Source of the DNA: Mycobacterium sp. | Lineage (GTDB): Bacteria > Actinomycetota > Actinomycetes > Mycobacteriales > Mycobacteriaceae | Direction of reading: 5' to 3' | NCBI RefSeq assembly: GCF_002863225.1 | Contig: NZ_PKEK01000065.1 | Span: forward strand, 1 to 64,000 | DNA length: 64,000 nt | Program-made: the position numbers and the translations under genes | Part shown: positions 53,992 through 61,921 of the stretch, piece after piece | Layout of the letters: every line of letters begins with the position of its first letter | Numbering within the stretch: the first letter of the stretch is position 1 | Notes under the pieces: model-generated | The model's database searches: none | What the model was told of the DNA's origin: nothing | What the model saw: only the letters and a program-made list of their open reading frames with translations

Positions 53992-54286
53992 CGACGCTCT
54001 CCCCCTTACTTCGCTCGCGTGGCGTGTGCCTCACCGCTCTCCGATTGCCCGCCGCACCGAATCGTGAATCAGTTGCGACCCGGGCATTTTCGCCACCCCC
54101 GGAGGCGCAGCCGAGTTCGCAGAACTGACTCACCATCCACGATGATGCCTACGGATGCGGTGCTCTCCTGTTGTGCCGCTTATGAAACAGCTGTGAATCG
54201 AGGTACTTGGCGCAGCTCGTGCACGCCATTCAGTCGAATCACACTGCGTCAGGCCGAAACCATGTCTTGACGGAGTCGATACTGGA
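53992..54286. other. 295-nt divergent regulatory gap
   Basis: Separates the kinase (minus) and the FHA-ABC exporter (plus). The plus side ends with a GATACT -10 (54278-54283). I see no ORF with family support, no clear operator and no terminator. An inverted TCTGTT or similar short repeat was not convincing. Confidence 0.4.
54278..54283 (+). promoter_or_regulatory. -10 element before FHA-ABC exporter
   Basis: GATACT lies 3 nt before GTG 54287 and 6 nt before the in-frame GTG 54290. A start of transcription at 54290 would make the second GTG a leaderless start. Confidence 0.35.
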
Positions 54287-56902
54287 GTGGTGAGTCGACC
54301 AGCCCCGCCCGTACTGACCGTTTGGCACAACGGCTCCGAGAGTACGTTCACGCCGGGCCACGACGTCATCATCGGGCGCGATCTGCGCGCCGACGTCCGG
54401 ATTCCCGACCCGCGGATTTCGCGCGCGCACCTGATCCTGCGCTTCGATCAAGGAAAATGGGTCGCGATCGACAACGGCTCGGTGAACGGGACGTTCGTCA
54501 ACGGCTATCGGCGGCCGGTCATCGATGTCCAAGACGGACAAAGCATCAACATCGGAAACGCGGGCGGACCGCTGCTGACGTTCGAGGTCGGGTCGCGCCG
54601 GGGTCACGGCGGTCCACCCCCGACTCCGGGACCACCCCGTGTCGGACAGCAGACGATGACGTGGTCGACTCCTGTGCGGCAGGCCGCTCCGGCGCCCCCC
54701 AGACCCGCTCCGCCGGCGCCCCCCAGGCCCGTGCCGCCGCCGCGCCCGGCTCCGCCGCTGCCGCCTTCGGAATATCCGACCAGCGTGCAGGCCGGGCGCC
54801 CGCCTGCCGGTCCGCCGCCGGACGAGGCGACCGTGGTGAACGCGCGATCCGCGCCGGTCCGGCAGGACGTGCCAGCCACTGAGGTCACCATGCTCGGCGC
54901 GCGTCCGGCTGAGGATGCGAACTTCGCCACTCGCTTCGTCAAGCGCATCGCGCCGAGGGCGACCCCGTCGGCCAAGCCGGTCGGCTCGGTCACCATCGGC
55001 CGGGCCGCCGACAACGACATCGTGGTGCCCGACGTGCTGGCGTCGCGGTACCACGCAACCCTGATTCTGACCCCGCTGGGTACAGAGATCCGCGACACCA
55101 GCGTCAACGGCACCTTCGTCAACGGCACGCGGGTCGGCTCGGCCATCCTCCGCGAGGACGACGTGGTCACCGTCGGCAACATCGACCTGATCGTCAGCGG
55201 TGGCCTGTTGGTCCGGCGCAGCGACACCGAGGCGGCCACCCGTACCGGCGGCCTCGAAGTGCGCAATGTTCAATACACCGTCGAGAATGGCAAACAGCTG
55301 CTCAGCGACATCTCGCTGACCGCCCGTCCCGGCACGCTGACCGCGGTGATCGGCGGATCCGGCGCCGGCAAGAGCACCCTGGCCCGGTTGATCGCCGGCT
55401 ACACCACCCCCAGCGGCGGCTCAGTCACGTTCGAGGGCCACGACATTCACGCCGAGTACGCCTCGTTGCGCAGCCGCATCGGCATGGTGCCGCAGGATGA
55501 CGTGGTCCACCGGCAGTTGACCGTCCACCAGGCGCTGAGCTACGCCGCCGAACTGCGCCTGCCCCCCGACACCAGCAAAGCCGACCGGATCAAGGTCGTC
55601 TCGCAGGTGCTCGAGGAGCTCGACTTGACCAAGCACGCCGACACCCGGGTCGACAAGCTCTCCGGCGGACAACGCAAACGCGCCTCGGTGGCGCTGGAGC
55701 TGCTGACCGGCCCGTCGCTGCTGATGCTCGACGAGCCCACATCAGGACTGGACCCGGCGCTGGACCTGCAGGTCATGACAATGCTGCGGCAGCTGGCCGA
55801 CGCGGGCCGGGTGGTGCTGGTGGTCACCCATTCGCTGTCCTACCTCGACGTCTGCGATCAGGTGCTGCTGGTCGCGCCCGGCGGCAAAACCGCCTACTGC
55901 GGACCGCCGGACGGCATCGGCGAGGTGATGGGCACCACCAACTGGGCGAAGATCTTCAGCCAGGTCGGAGCCGACCCCGAGGAAGCCAACCGCCGGTTCC
56001 GCGAACGCCAGGAGCCGCAGCCACCGTCGAAGTCAGCCGCGCCGGCTGATCTCGGCGAGCCGGTGCACACCAGTGTCCCCCGGCAGATCTCGACGATCGC
56101 CCGACGGCAGGTCCGGCTGGTGATCGCCGATCGGGCCTACTTCGTGTTTCTGGCACTGCTGCCCTTCATTCTCGGCGCGTTGTCGCTCACGGTGCCGGGC
56201 ACCACCGGATTCCGCGCGACCGATCCGCACACCGGGACCCCCGACGAGGCCGCGCAGATTCTGGCGTTGCTGCTGCCGGCCGCCGCCTTCATGGGGGTCG
56301 CGTTGACGATTCGCGACCTGGTCGGTGAGCGCGCCATCTTCCAGCGCGAGCAGGCCGTCGGCCTGTCGACCACGGCCTATCTGTTGGCCAAGACGTTCGT
56401 GTTCTGCGGCTTCGCCGTCCTGCAGGCGGCCATCGTCACCGCGATCGTGGTGGTCGGCAAGGGCGCTCCGAGCCGCGGTGCGGTCCTGCTGGGTCACTCG
56501 ACGATGGCGGCCACCGCTGAGCTGTTCCTCACTGTGGCCGCCGCCTGTGTGGCATCGGCCGTCCTCGGCCTGGCGATTTCGTCGCTGGTCCGGTCGAGCG
56601 AGCAGATCATGCCACTGTTCGTGGTCGCGGTGATGGCGCAGTTGGTTTTGTGCGGCGGGATGGTCCCGGTGACCGGCCGTCTCGGCCTGGACCAGATGTC
56701 CTGGCTGATGCCGGCGCGTTGGGGTTATGCGGCCGCGGCATCGACGGTCGATCTCCGCCATCTCGTGCCGCCGACCCTGCTTCCCCAGGATCAGTTCTGG
56801 CAGCACACCCGTCACTTCTGGCTGCTCGACATGGGCATGCTGGCCGGGCTGGCGCTGTTCTTCGCCTGCTTCGTCCGGTGGAAGATCCGGCTGAGGCGCT
56901 AG
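54287..56902 (+). CDS. Twin-FHA ABC exporter (Rv1747-like)
   Basis: An 871-aa full half-transporter. FHA1 is at ~15-90 (IIGRDLRADVRI, ISRAHLIL, NGSVNGTFVNG). A Pro-rich linker at ~105-220 contains candidate phospho-Thr sites in DEATVVNA and PATEVTMLGA. FHA2 is at ~233-310 (TIGRAADNDIVV, LASRYHATL, TSVNGTFVNG). The ABC domain is at ~325-560 (GGSGAGKSTL, KLSGGQRKRASVAL, LLMLDEPTSGLDP). An ABC-2 membrane domain with about six helices runs from ~600. H37Rv Rv1747 is phosphorylated by PknF on linker threonines that its FHA domains bind, clustering the transporter. It is linked to lipid/PIM export. The divergent kinase is the obvious partner. Confidence 0.93.
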   Translation: MVSRPAPPVLTVWHNGSESTFTPGHDVIIGRDLRADVRIPDPRISRAHLILRFDQGKWVAIDNGSVNGTFVNGYRRPVIDVQDGQSINIGNAGGPLLTFEVGSRRGHGGPPPTPGPPRVGQQTMTWSTPVRQAAPAPPRPAPPAPPRPVPPPRPAPPLPPSEYPTSVQAGRPPAGPPPDEATVVNARSAPVRQDVPATEVTMLGARPAEDANFATRFVKRIAPRATPSAKPVGSVTIGRAADNDIVVPDVLASRYHATLILTPLGTEIRDTSVNGTFVNGTRVGSAILREDDVVTVGNIDLIVSGGLLVRRSDTEAATRTGGLEVRNVQYTVENGKQLLSDISLTARPGTLTAVIGGSGAGKSTLARLIAGYTTPSGGSVTFEGHDIHAEYASLRSRIGMVPQDDVVHRQLTVHQALSYAAELRLPPDTSKADRIKVVSQVLEELDLTKHADTRVDKLSGGQRKRASVALELLTGPSLLMLDEPTSGLDPALDLQVMTMLRQLADAGRVVLVVTHSLSYLDVCDQVLLVAPGGKTAYCGPPDGIGEVMGTTNWAKIFSQVGADPEEANRRFRERQEPQPPSKSAAPADLGEPVHTSVPRQISTIARRQVRLVIADRAYFVFLALLPFILGALSLTVPGTTGFRATDPHTGTPDEAAQILALLLPAAAFMGVALTIRDLVGERAIFQREQAVGLSTTAYLLAKTFVFCGFAVLQAAIVTAIVVVGKGAPSRGAVLLGHSTMAATAELFLTVAAACVASAVLGLAISSLVRSSEQIMPLFVVAVMAQLVLCGGMVPVTGRLGLDQMSWLMPARWGYAAAASTVDLRHLVPPTLLPQDQFWQHTRHFWLLDMGMLAGLALFFACFVRWKIRLRR

Positions 56903-56924
56903 TCCGTCGAAAACAAGGTGAGCC

Positions 56925-57425
56925 ATGCATCCGCCCAAACACGAGCGGTTCGATCTCCGCGACTACACCAACACCGACCCCAAAGGTATTGTGCGGGCGG
57001 TTGATCGGTACGTGGTGCAACCGTGGGGCCTCTACCTGGCCCGTCCCACCCCCGGTCGCGCACAGTTCCACTACCTCGAGTCGTGGCTGCTGCCGTCGCT
57101 CGGGTTGCGCGCGACCATCTTTCACTTCAATCCCGGTCATGAACGCGATCAGGACTACTACCTCGACGTCGGTGAGTTCACCGCCGGAGCCGACGAGTGG
57201 ACCTCGGAGGACCACTACCTCGACCTCGTGGTCCGAACCCACCGCGGGGTGGATCTCGCGGATGTCGACGAGCTGCTGGACGCGGTCCGGCACGGCCTGC
57301 TGACGCCGGAAAGCGGTGAGTTGGCCATCCGTCGGGCGGTGGCCGCCATCGACGGTCTGTCTCGGCACGACTACGACCTCACGGAGTGGTTGGCCGTCAC
57401 AGGCATGCAGCTGACCTGGCGATGA
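56925..57425 (+). CDS. DUF402-family protein
   Basis: A 166-aa soluble protein with the DUF402 pattern: FDLRDYTNTDPKGIVRAVDRY, a central WLLPSLGLRATIFHF and acidic DYYLDVGEF..DEWTSEDHYLDLVV. These acidic residues are typical of the metal site in this family (nucleoside diphosphatase FomD, RNase-like AU-binding proteins). Function here is unknown. It lies 22 nt after the exporter gene on the same strand, so probably co-transcribed. By position it may correspond to H37Rv Rv1632c. Confidence 0.78.
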   Translation: MHPPKHERFDLRDYTNTDPKGIVRAVDRYVVQPWGLYLARPTPGRAQFHYLESWLLPSLGLRATIFHFNPGHERDQDYYLDVGEFTAGADEWTSEDHYLDLVVRTHRGVDLADVDELLDAVRHGLLTPESGELAIRRAVAAIDGLSRHDYDLTEWLAVTGMQLTWR

Positions 57426-57571
57426 TTACGAAAGCAGGTGCAAGACAAGGTTTCTCAACGGCGAGCAGGCGGTCTAAAAGCGATAGTGCATGAGTTCCAC
57501 GCCCCGGTGAGCTTCGGCGCGTGGATGGCTCGTGGGTTGCTGATCGCCGGCGTCGTGGTGCCAGTGGGTGG

Positions 57572-58141
57572 TTACGCGGTTTCCTCCAACGGTTCTTGGT
57601 TTCCAGCGGGGGCCTGGAGCAACGTCGCGAACAGGGCGCGATAGTGCACAAAGGCCTCACGCTGTTGCTCGGTGTCTGCCCGGTGCTCAGCGAGGTGGAT
57701 GCCGTGCGCAGCCCGATAGTCGTCAACGATCTGCGGATGGTCGACCGAGATGTCGGCGGCCTGCCGCTCGAAATCGTCGACGGGATAACCCCGTTCGCGC
57801 ATCACTTCGGTCACCAGGCCGTCCGCGGCACCCACCGCCTTGGCCGGGTTGTCCACAAAGCCGGCCTGCACTTCTTGCCATCGCGCGGTGTATTCGGACA
57901 GCGCCGATGGCGTCAGCGCAACAATGTCGAGCTTTTTGCGCTTGCGCTCCCGCGTCGTGAGTTCGCGCACTGCACTCTTCTCGCTTCCGGTCTGTTCGAC
58001 CACCTGCTCGTACTCACTGCCGTAGTGCTGCTTCAACCGCTTGGATTTGCTGCGAAATCTGATCATGCTTACCAAGACGACGGCAAAGACAACCAGGACG
58101 ACGGCGACCGCTGCGATCACAATCCATTCCCAAATAGGCAT
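57572..58141 (-). CDS. Single-span membrane protein of unknown function
   Basis: A 189-aa protein. One N-terminal membrane helix at residues ~5-28, then a charged region (RSKSKRLKQHYGSEYEQVVE, RERKRKKLDI) and a conserved-looking helical core with RGYPVDDFERQAADISVDHP and DDYRAAHGIHLAEH. I recognise the sequence as a recurrent actinobacterial hypothetical often found beside envelope or stress genes, but have no function for it. The 146 nt between it and the DUF402 gene hold nothing I can support. Confidence 0.75.
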   Translation of the reverse strand: MPIWEWIVIAAVAVVLVVFAVVLVSMIRFRSKSKRLKQHYGSEYEQVVEQTGSEKSAVRELTTRERKRKKLDIVALTPSALSEYTARWQEVQAGFVDNPAKAVGAADGLVTEVMRERGYPVDDFERQAADISVDHPQIVDDYRAAHGIHLAEHRADTEQQREAFVHYRALFATLLQAPAGNQEPLEETA

Positions 58142-58239
58142 CGCGTGCTCCTTTCATACGCGTGTCGAATAACCCAGCGCTTCACGCGGCAAACGTGCTC
58201 GTGTGACCTGTCGGACAGCGCCGGGGACGGGGCCTGCGG

Positions 58240-58395
58240 TCAGAAGTAGTGGCGGCGCCCGCCGATGGCACGTCCGGTGCCGCCCAGGACCGCCAGAATG
58301 GCGCCGACGACGAGGGCGACGATGCCCACGGTCCACAGGATGGAGATCTTGAGTACGAATCCCGCTATCAGCAGGATGATGCCGAGAGTGATCAT
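58240..58395 (-). CDS. 51-aa two-helix membrane protein (DUF6131-like)
   Basis: A short gene starting ATG 58395, two hydrophobic helices (MITLGIILLIAGFVLKISIL and TVGIVALVVGAILAVLGG) and a basic tail GGRRHYF. This matches the small DUF6131 membrane proteins common in actinobacteria, as I remember them. It lies 98 nt upstream of the 189-aa membrane protein on the same strand, possibly one operon. The 163-nt gap before it holds the promoter of the divergent secreted-protein gene. Confidence 0.8.
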   Translation of the reverse strand: MITLGIILLIAGFVLKISILWTVGIVALVVGAILAVLGGTGRAIGGRRHYF

Positions 58396-58544
58396 GGCGG
58401 CGACTTCTTTCGGTCTACGGCGGCCAACGATTGGCCGTAAGCAAAGTCGACCACCCGTAAGGGGGCTGCCAGTACACCCCTAGGGAGGTAATCGCTTTCG
58501 GTACGTAGCGCGCTGGCTGGGTCGGCCGCGGCGGCCGGTCACGG

Positions 58545-58550
58545 TACTCT
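58545..58550 (+). promoter_or_regulatory. -10 element for leaderless secreted-protein mRNA
   Basis: TACTCT ends 8 nt before ATG 58559. No clear -35. Confidence 0.4.
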
Positions 58551-58558
58551 GTGCGGTC

Positions 58559-58963
58559 ATGCGCACGATCTACAGATGGGTGGCAGTCGCCGCGGCGATC
58601 ACCTGCACGCCGTTGACTCCCGCGCACGCCGATGACATGCACAACATCACCTACATCGCGCGGGTCGACGGCGTTGCCCCCGGTAGCCTGGCGACGTTCA
58701 TCACCGCAGAGAACCAGACCAACATGGCGCAACTGAGTACGTTGCCCGGCAACGCTTTTCAAGCCAATGCGGTACTGGCCGACCCGCGTCACGCGGGCAT
58801 GCAGGTGATGGTGAGGTGGCCGTACTCCGCGAATGCGCACTGCGAGATCGACGTCGACGACAAGGTCTTCGTCGAAGTCGATCAGGTGGTTCATCCGGCA
58901 CCGGGCAGCTCCGACCCGATGAACGGTGTACTGCCCTGCGGGGCGCCCCTGCCTATTCCGTAG
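58559..58963 (+). CDS. Small secreted protein
   Basis: A 134-aa protein with a Sec signal peptide: MRTIYRWVAVAAAITCTPL then cleavage likely after PAHA (residue ~24). The mature part has two cysteines (AHCEID, LPCGAP) that could form one disulfide, and no known domain. It resembles small secreted mycobacterial proteins of unknown role. Its 3' end overlaps convergent coaE by 11 nt. Confidence 0.7.
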   Translation: MRTIYRWVAVAAAITCTPLTPAHADDMHNITYIARVDGVAPGSLATFITAENQTNMAQLSTLPGNAFQANAVLADPRHAGMQVMVRWPYSANAHCEIDVDDKVFVEVDQVVHPAPGSSDPMNGVLPCGAPLPIP

Positions 58964-60167
58964 GTCGCCAGTGCGTCGCGTCGGCCCAGGTCCACGCCTC
59001 GCGGTAGGCCTCGTGGAACCACACCTCTTTCGCGGCGACATAGCCCGCGAGCGTGTCGCCCGCCCGCTCGGCATCGCGCTTGACGGCTAGATAGCGTTGT
59101 TGCGCATCAGGATTGGCCTTCAACCAGTCGACGAACAACAGAGCGAACTGTTGATTGGGCCACCCGTCGACCCGCAGGTGCACATTGGTCGGCCGGCCAG
59201 GGTCGGCCGACGCATGAATGCGCTTCCGCCACAGCTCGTCGTCGGCCGCGCGGTCGAATTCGGCTACGGTGCTGCGGATCTCCGACTTGCTCACATCGGC
59301 TGTGATCGGCAGGCGGACATACCCTGCGCCGGTGAGTGCGTCGGCCAGTTCGTCGGCAACGTCGAGCGAGGCGACCGTCACCTGGATGTCGACGACGTCC
59401 TTGGCGTCGAGCCCCTCGACAGCCGTGGACCCGATGTGATCGATGCGGACTGCGCGGTGACCACAAGCCGTGTCCAGCCGTGCCACGATGCGACGGGCCT
59501 GCTCCGGCCAGGACGGGTCGGACGGCACCACGACCGGCCGTGAACGGGCCGGCTCGCCGGCGTCCAGGTTGTGCTGGAACGGCACGATCCGGTCGTGCCA
59601 CAGCGCACGGGCCTGTGCGACCAATTCGTCTGCGCTGCCGGTGTTGTCGAGCCACACGTCGGCGACCGCGCGGCGCTGTTCCTCGGTTGCCTGGGCTTTG
59701 ATCCTGGCCCGGGCGTCGTCTTCGGTGAAGCCCCGATGCTCGATCAACCGTTGCACCCGGAGGTCCTCGTCGGCGTTCACGATGATCACCAACGGAAACA
59801 TCGGCGCCATACCGGACTCCACGAGTAGTGGGATGTCCTCGACGATCACCGAATCCTTTCCGGCCGCCTCGATCAACTCGGAGCGGCGTTGGCCGACCAG
59901 CGGATGGACGATGCCGTTGAGCGTCTGGCGCTTGTCCTCGTCGCTGAACGCGATCGCCGCCAGCGCCGGGCGGTTGAGTGAGCCGTCGTCGGACAGGATG
60001 TCTTCACCGAAGGCCTCGACGAGCTTGGCCAGCCCCTCGGTGCCCGGCTCGACGACCTCACGAGAGATCACGTCACCGTCGACGACGATCCCGCCGAGCT
60101 CGCTGAAGGTGGAGGACACGGTCGACTTTCCGGCGCCGATACCGCCGGACAGGCCAATGCGCAGCAC
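58953..60167 (-). CDS. coaE: Dephospho-CoA kinase fused to GrpB/UPF0157 domain
   Basis: A 404-aa protein. Residues 1-~200 are dephospho-CoA kinase (P-loop GLSGGIGAGKST; DIPLLVESG; VNADEDLRVQRL), the last step of CoA synthesis. Residues ~205-400 are a GrpB/UPF0157 nucleotidyltransferase-fold domain (VPSDPSWPEQA, IDHIGSTAVEGLDAKDVVDI). The fusion is standard in mycobacteria (H37Rv Rv1631, ~407 aa), where the second domain has been proposed to act as a regulator or chaperone. GTG start at 60167. Confidence 0.95.
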   Translation of the reverse strand: MLRIGLSGGIGAGKSTVSSTFSELGGIVVDGDVISREVVEPGTEGLAKLVEAFGEDILSDDGSLNRPALAAIAFSDEDKRQTLNGIVHPLVGQRRSELIEAAGKDSVIVEDIPLLVESGMAPMFPLVIIVNADEDLRVQRLIEHRGFTEDDARARIKAQATEEQRRAVADVWLDNTGSADELVAQARALWHDRIVPFQHNLDAGEPARSRPVVVPSDPSWPEQARRIVARLDTACGHRAVRIDHIGSTAVEGLDAKDVVDIQVTVASLDVADELADALTGAGYVRLPITADVSKSEIRSTVAEFDRAADDELWRKRIHASADPGRPTNVHLRVDGWPNQQFALLFVDWLKANPDAQQRYLAVKRDAERAGDTLAGYVAAKEVWFHEAYREAWTWADATHWRPTE

Positions 60168-60226
60168 TGCACCAGTCTGTCAAAGCGCCCCCGGGGCCGA
60201 TCCCCCGGCACACGCCCTCGGAACGA

Positions 60227-60260
60227 CGAACGCCCCGACTCTCGAGAGCCGGGGCGTTCG
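60227..60260 (-). terminator. Strong stem terminator after rpsA
   Basis: Arms CGAACGCCCCGACTCTC (60227-60243) and GAGAGCCGGGGCGTTCG (60244-60260) form a 17-bp stem with a single mismatch (a G-U or A-C pair depending on strand) and no separate loop (CTCGAG centre). It lies 14 nt past the rpsA stop, before coaE. There is no T-run, the form common in mycobacteria. Confidence 0.75.
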
Positions 60261-60274
60261 GTCGGTCGTGCTGG

Positions 60275-61714
60275 TTAGGCGCTGCCTGCCAACTTCTCGC
60301 GCAGCGCGGCGAGCTGCGCGTCGCTGGCCAGCGAACCACCGCTGGGCGCGTCGTCGCTCGAGGAGCTGCTGGACTGCGGCCGGGCGGCCTCTTCGGCCTC
60401 GGCAGCGGCGAACTTCTCCATCTGCGCGGTGTGCATCTTGTGGCGACGCTCGGCCTCGGCGTAGCGGGCCTCCCACTCGGTGCGCTGCGTGTCGAAACCC
60501 TCGAGCCACTCGTTGGTGTCGGCGTCGAAGCCCTCGGGGAAGATGTAGTTGCCCTGGTCGTCGTAGCTGTCGGCCATGCCGTACTTGGCGGGGTCGAACT
60601 CTTCGGTGTAGTCCTCGTTGGCCTGCTTGAGGCTCAGCGAGATCCGGCGACGCTCCAGGTCGATGTCGATGACCTTGACCATCGCGTCGTCGCCGACGGC
60701 GACCACCTGATCGGGCACCTCGACGTGGCGCTCGGCCAGCTCCGAGATGTGCACCAGACCTTCGATGCCCTCTTCGACGCGGACGAATGCGCCGAACGGC
60801 ACGAGCTTGGTGACCTTGCCCGGCACGATCTGGCCGATAGCGTGGGTGCGCGCGAAGTGCCGCCACGGGTCTTCCTGCGTCGCCTTCAGCGACAGGGAAA
60901 CCCGCTCGCGGTCCATGTCAACGTCGAGCACCTCGACAGTGACCTCGTCGCCGACCTGCACGACCTCCGACGGGTGGTCGATGTGCTTCCAGGACAGCTC
61001 GGAGACGTGCACCAGACCGTCGACACCGCCGAGATCGACGAACGCGCCGAAGTTGACGATCGAGGACACCACACCCTTGCGGATGGCGCCCTTCTGGAGC
61101 TGGTTGAGGAACTCGCTGCGGACCTCGGACTGGGTCTGCTCCAGCCAGGCACGACGGGACAGCACCACGTTGTTGCGGTTCTTGTCCAGCTCGATGATCT
61201 TGGCCTCGATCTCCTTGCCGATGTACGGCTGCAGATCACGGACGCGGCGCATCTCGACCAGCGATGCGGGTAGGAAGCCACGCAGGCCGATGTCGAGGAT
61301 CAGGCCACCCTTGACGACCTCGATGACGGTGCCCTTGACGGCCTCGTCCTTCTCCTTGAGAGCCTCGATCGTGCCCCAGGCGCGCTCGTACTGGGCGCGC
61401 TTCTTGGACAGGATCAGCCGGCCTTCTTTGTCCTCTTTGGTGAGAACCAGGGCTTCGACTTCATCGCCCACGGAAACGACCTCATTGGGGTCGACGTCGT
61501 GCTTGATGGAGAGTTCGCGGGACGGGATGACGCCTTCGGTCTTGTAACCGATGTCGAGGAGAACCTCGTCCCGGTCGACCTTGACGATGGTCCCTTCGAC
61601 GATGTCGCCATCGTTGAAGTACTTGATTGTTTTGTCGATGGCGGCGAGAAAATCCTCGCTCGAGCCAATGTCGTTGATGGCTACTTGCGGCGAGGTGACG
61701 GTGGGACTCGGCAT
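60275..61714 (-). CDS. rpsA: Ribosomal protein S1
   Basis: A 479-aa 30S protein that recruits mRNA. Four S1 RNA-binding domains: about 34-105 (GDIVEGTIVKVDRDEVLLDI), 120-190 (GTVIEVVKGGLILDIGLRGF), 207-278 (GVVSSIVNFGAFVDLGGVDG) and 294-365 (GKVTKLVPFGAFVRVEEGIE). An acidic, Ser-rich C-terminal tail follows. In M. tuberculosis the C-terminus of RpsA was proposed as a pyrazinoic-acid site. ATG 61714 is the family start; the open frame continues 24 codons upstream without family sequence. The 207 nt back to polA contain a GTCGAG-TAGC-CTCGAC hairpin. H37Rv counterpart: Rv1630. Confidence 0.97.
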   Translation of the reverse strand: MPSPTVTSPQVAINDIGSSEDFLAAIDKTIKYFNDGDIVEGTIVKVDRDEVLLDIGYKTEGVIPSRELSIKHDVDPNEVVSVGDEVEALVLTKEDKEGRLILSKKRAQYERAWGTIEALKEKDEAVKGTVIEVVKGGLILDIGLRGFLPASLVEMRRVRDLQPYIGKEIEAKIIELDKNRNNVVLSRRAWLEQTQSEVRSEFLNQLQKGAIRKGVVSSIVNFGAFVDLGGVDGLVHVSELSWKHIDHPSEVVQVGDEVTVEVLDVDMDRERVSLSLKATQEDPWRHFARTHAIGQIVPGKVTKLVPFGAFVRVEEGIEGLVHISELAERHVEVPDQVVAVGDDAMVKVIDIDLERRRISLSLKQANEDYTEEFDPAKYGMADSYDDQGNYIFPEGFDADTNEWLEGFDTQRTEWEARYAEAERRHKMHTAQMEKFAAAEAEEAARPQSSSSSSDDAPSGGSLASDAQLAALREKLAGSA

Positions 61715-61921
61715 ATTGTTGGGTTGCTCCGGACAGGTTGAGGTCGTAGGGAAATTACTGGTTTCAATTCGATCGCCCGGCTCCACATCGCGCTGCGCGC
61801 CATGAATCGTTACCGAACTACCCGTCGAGGCTACTCGACTAGGCCTATGCAGGCCAAACCCGGCCCACCGGGGTCTTGTGAGAAATCGCCGAATTCCTTC
61901 CGATCGGCTGGCGTCCGGACG

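Noticed and set aside
57397..57726. 109-codon minus-strand ORF between DUF402 and the 189-aa gene
   Set aside because: Overlaps both neighbours, Arg/Ser-rich shadow composition, no start signals.
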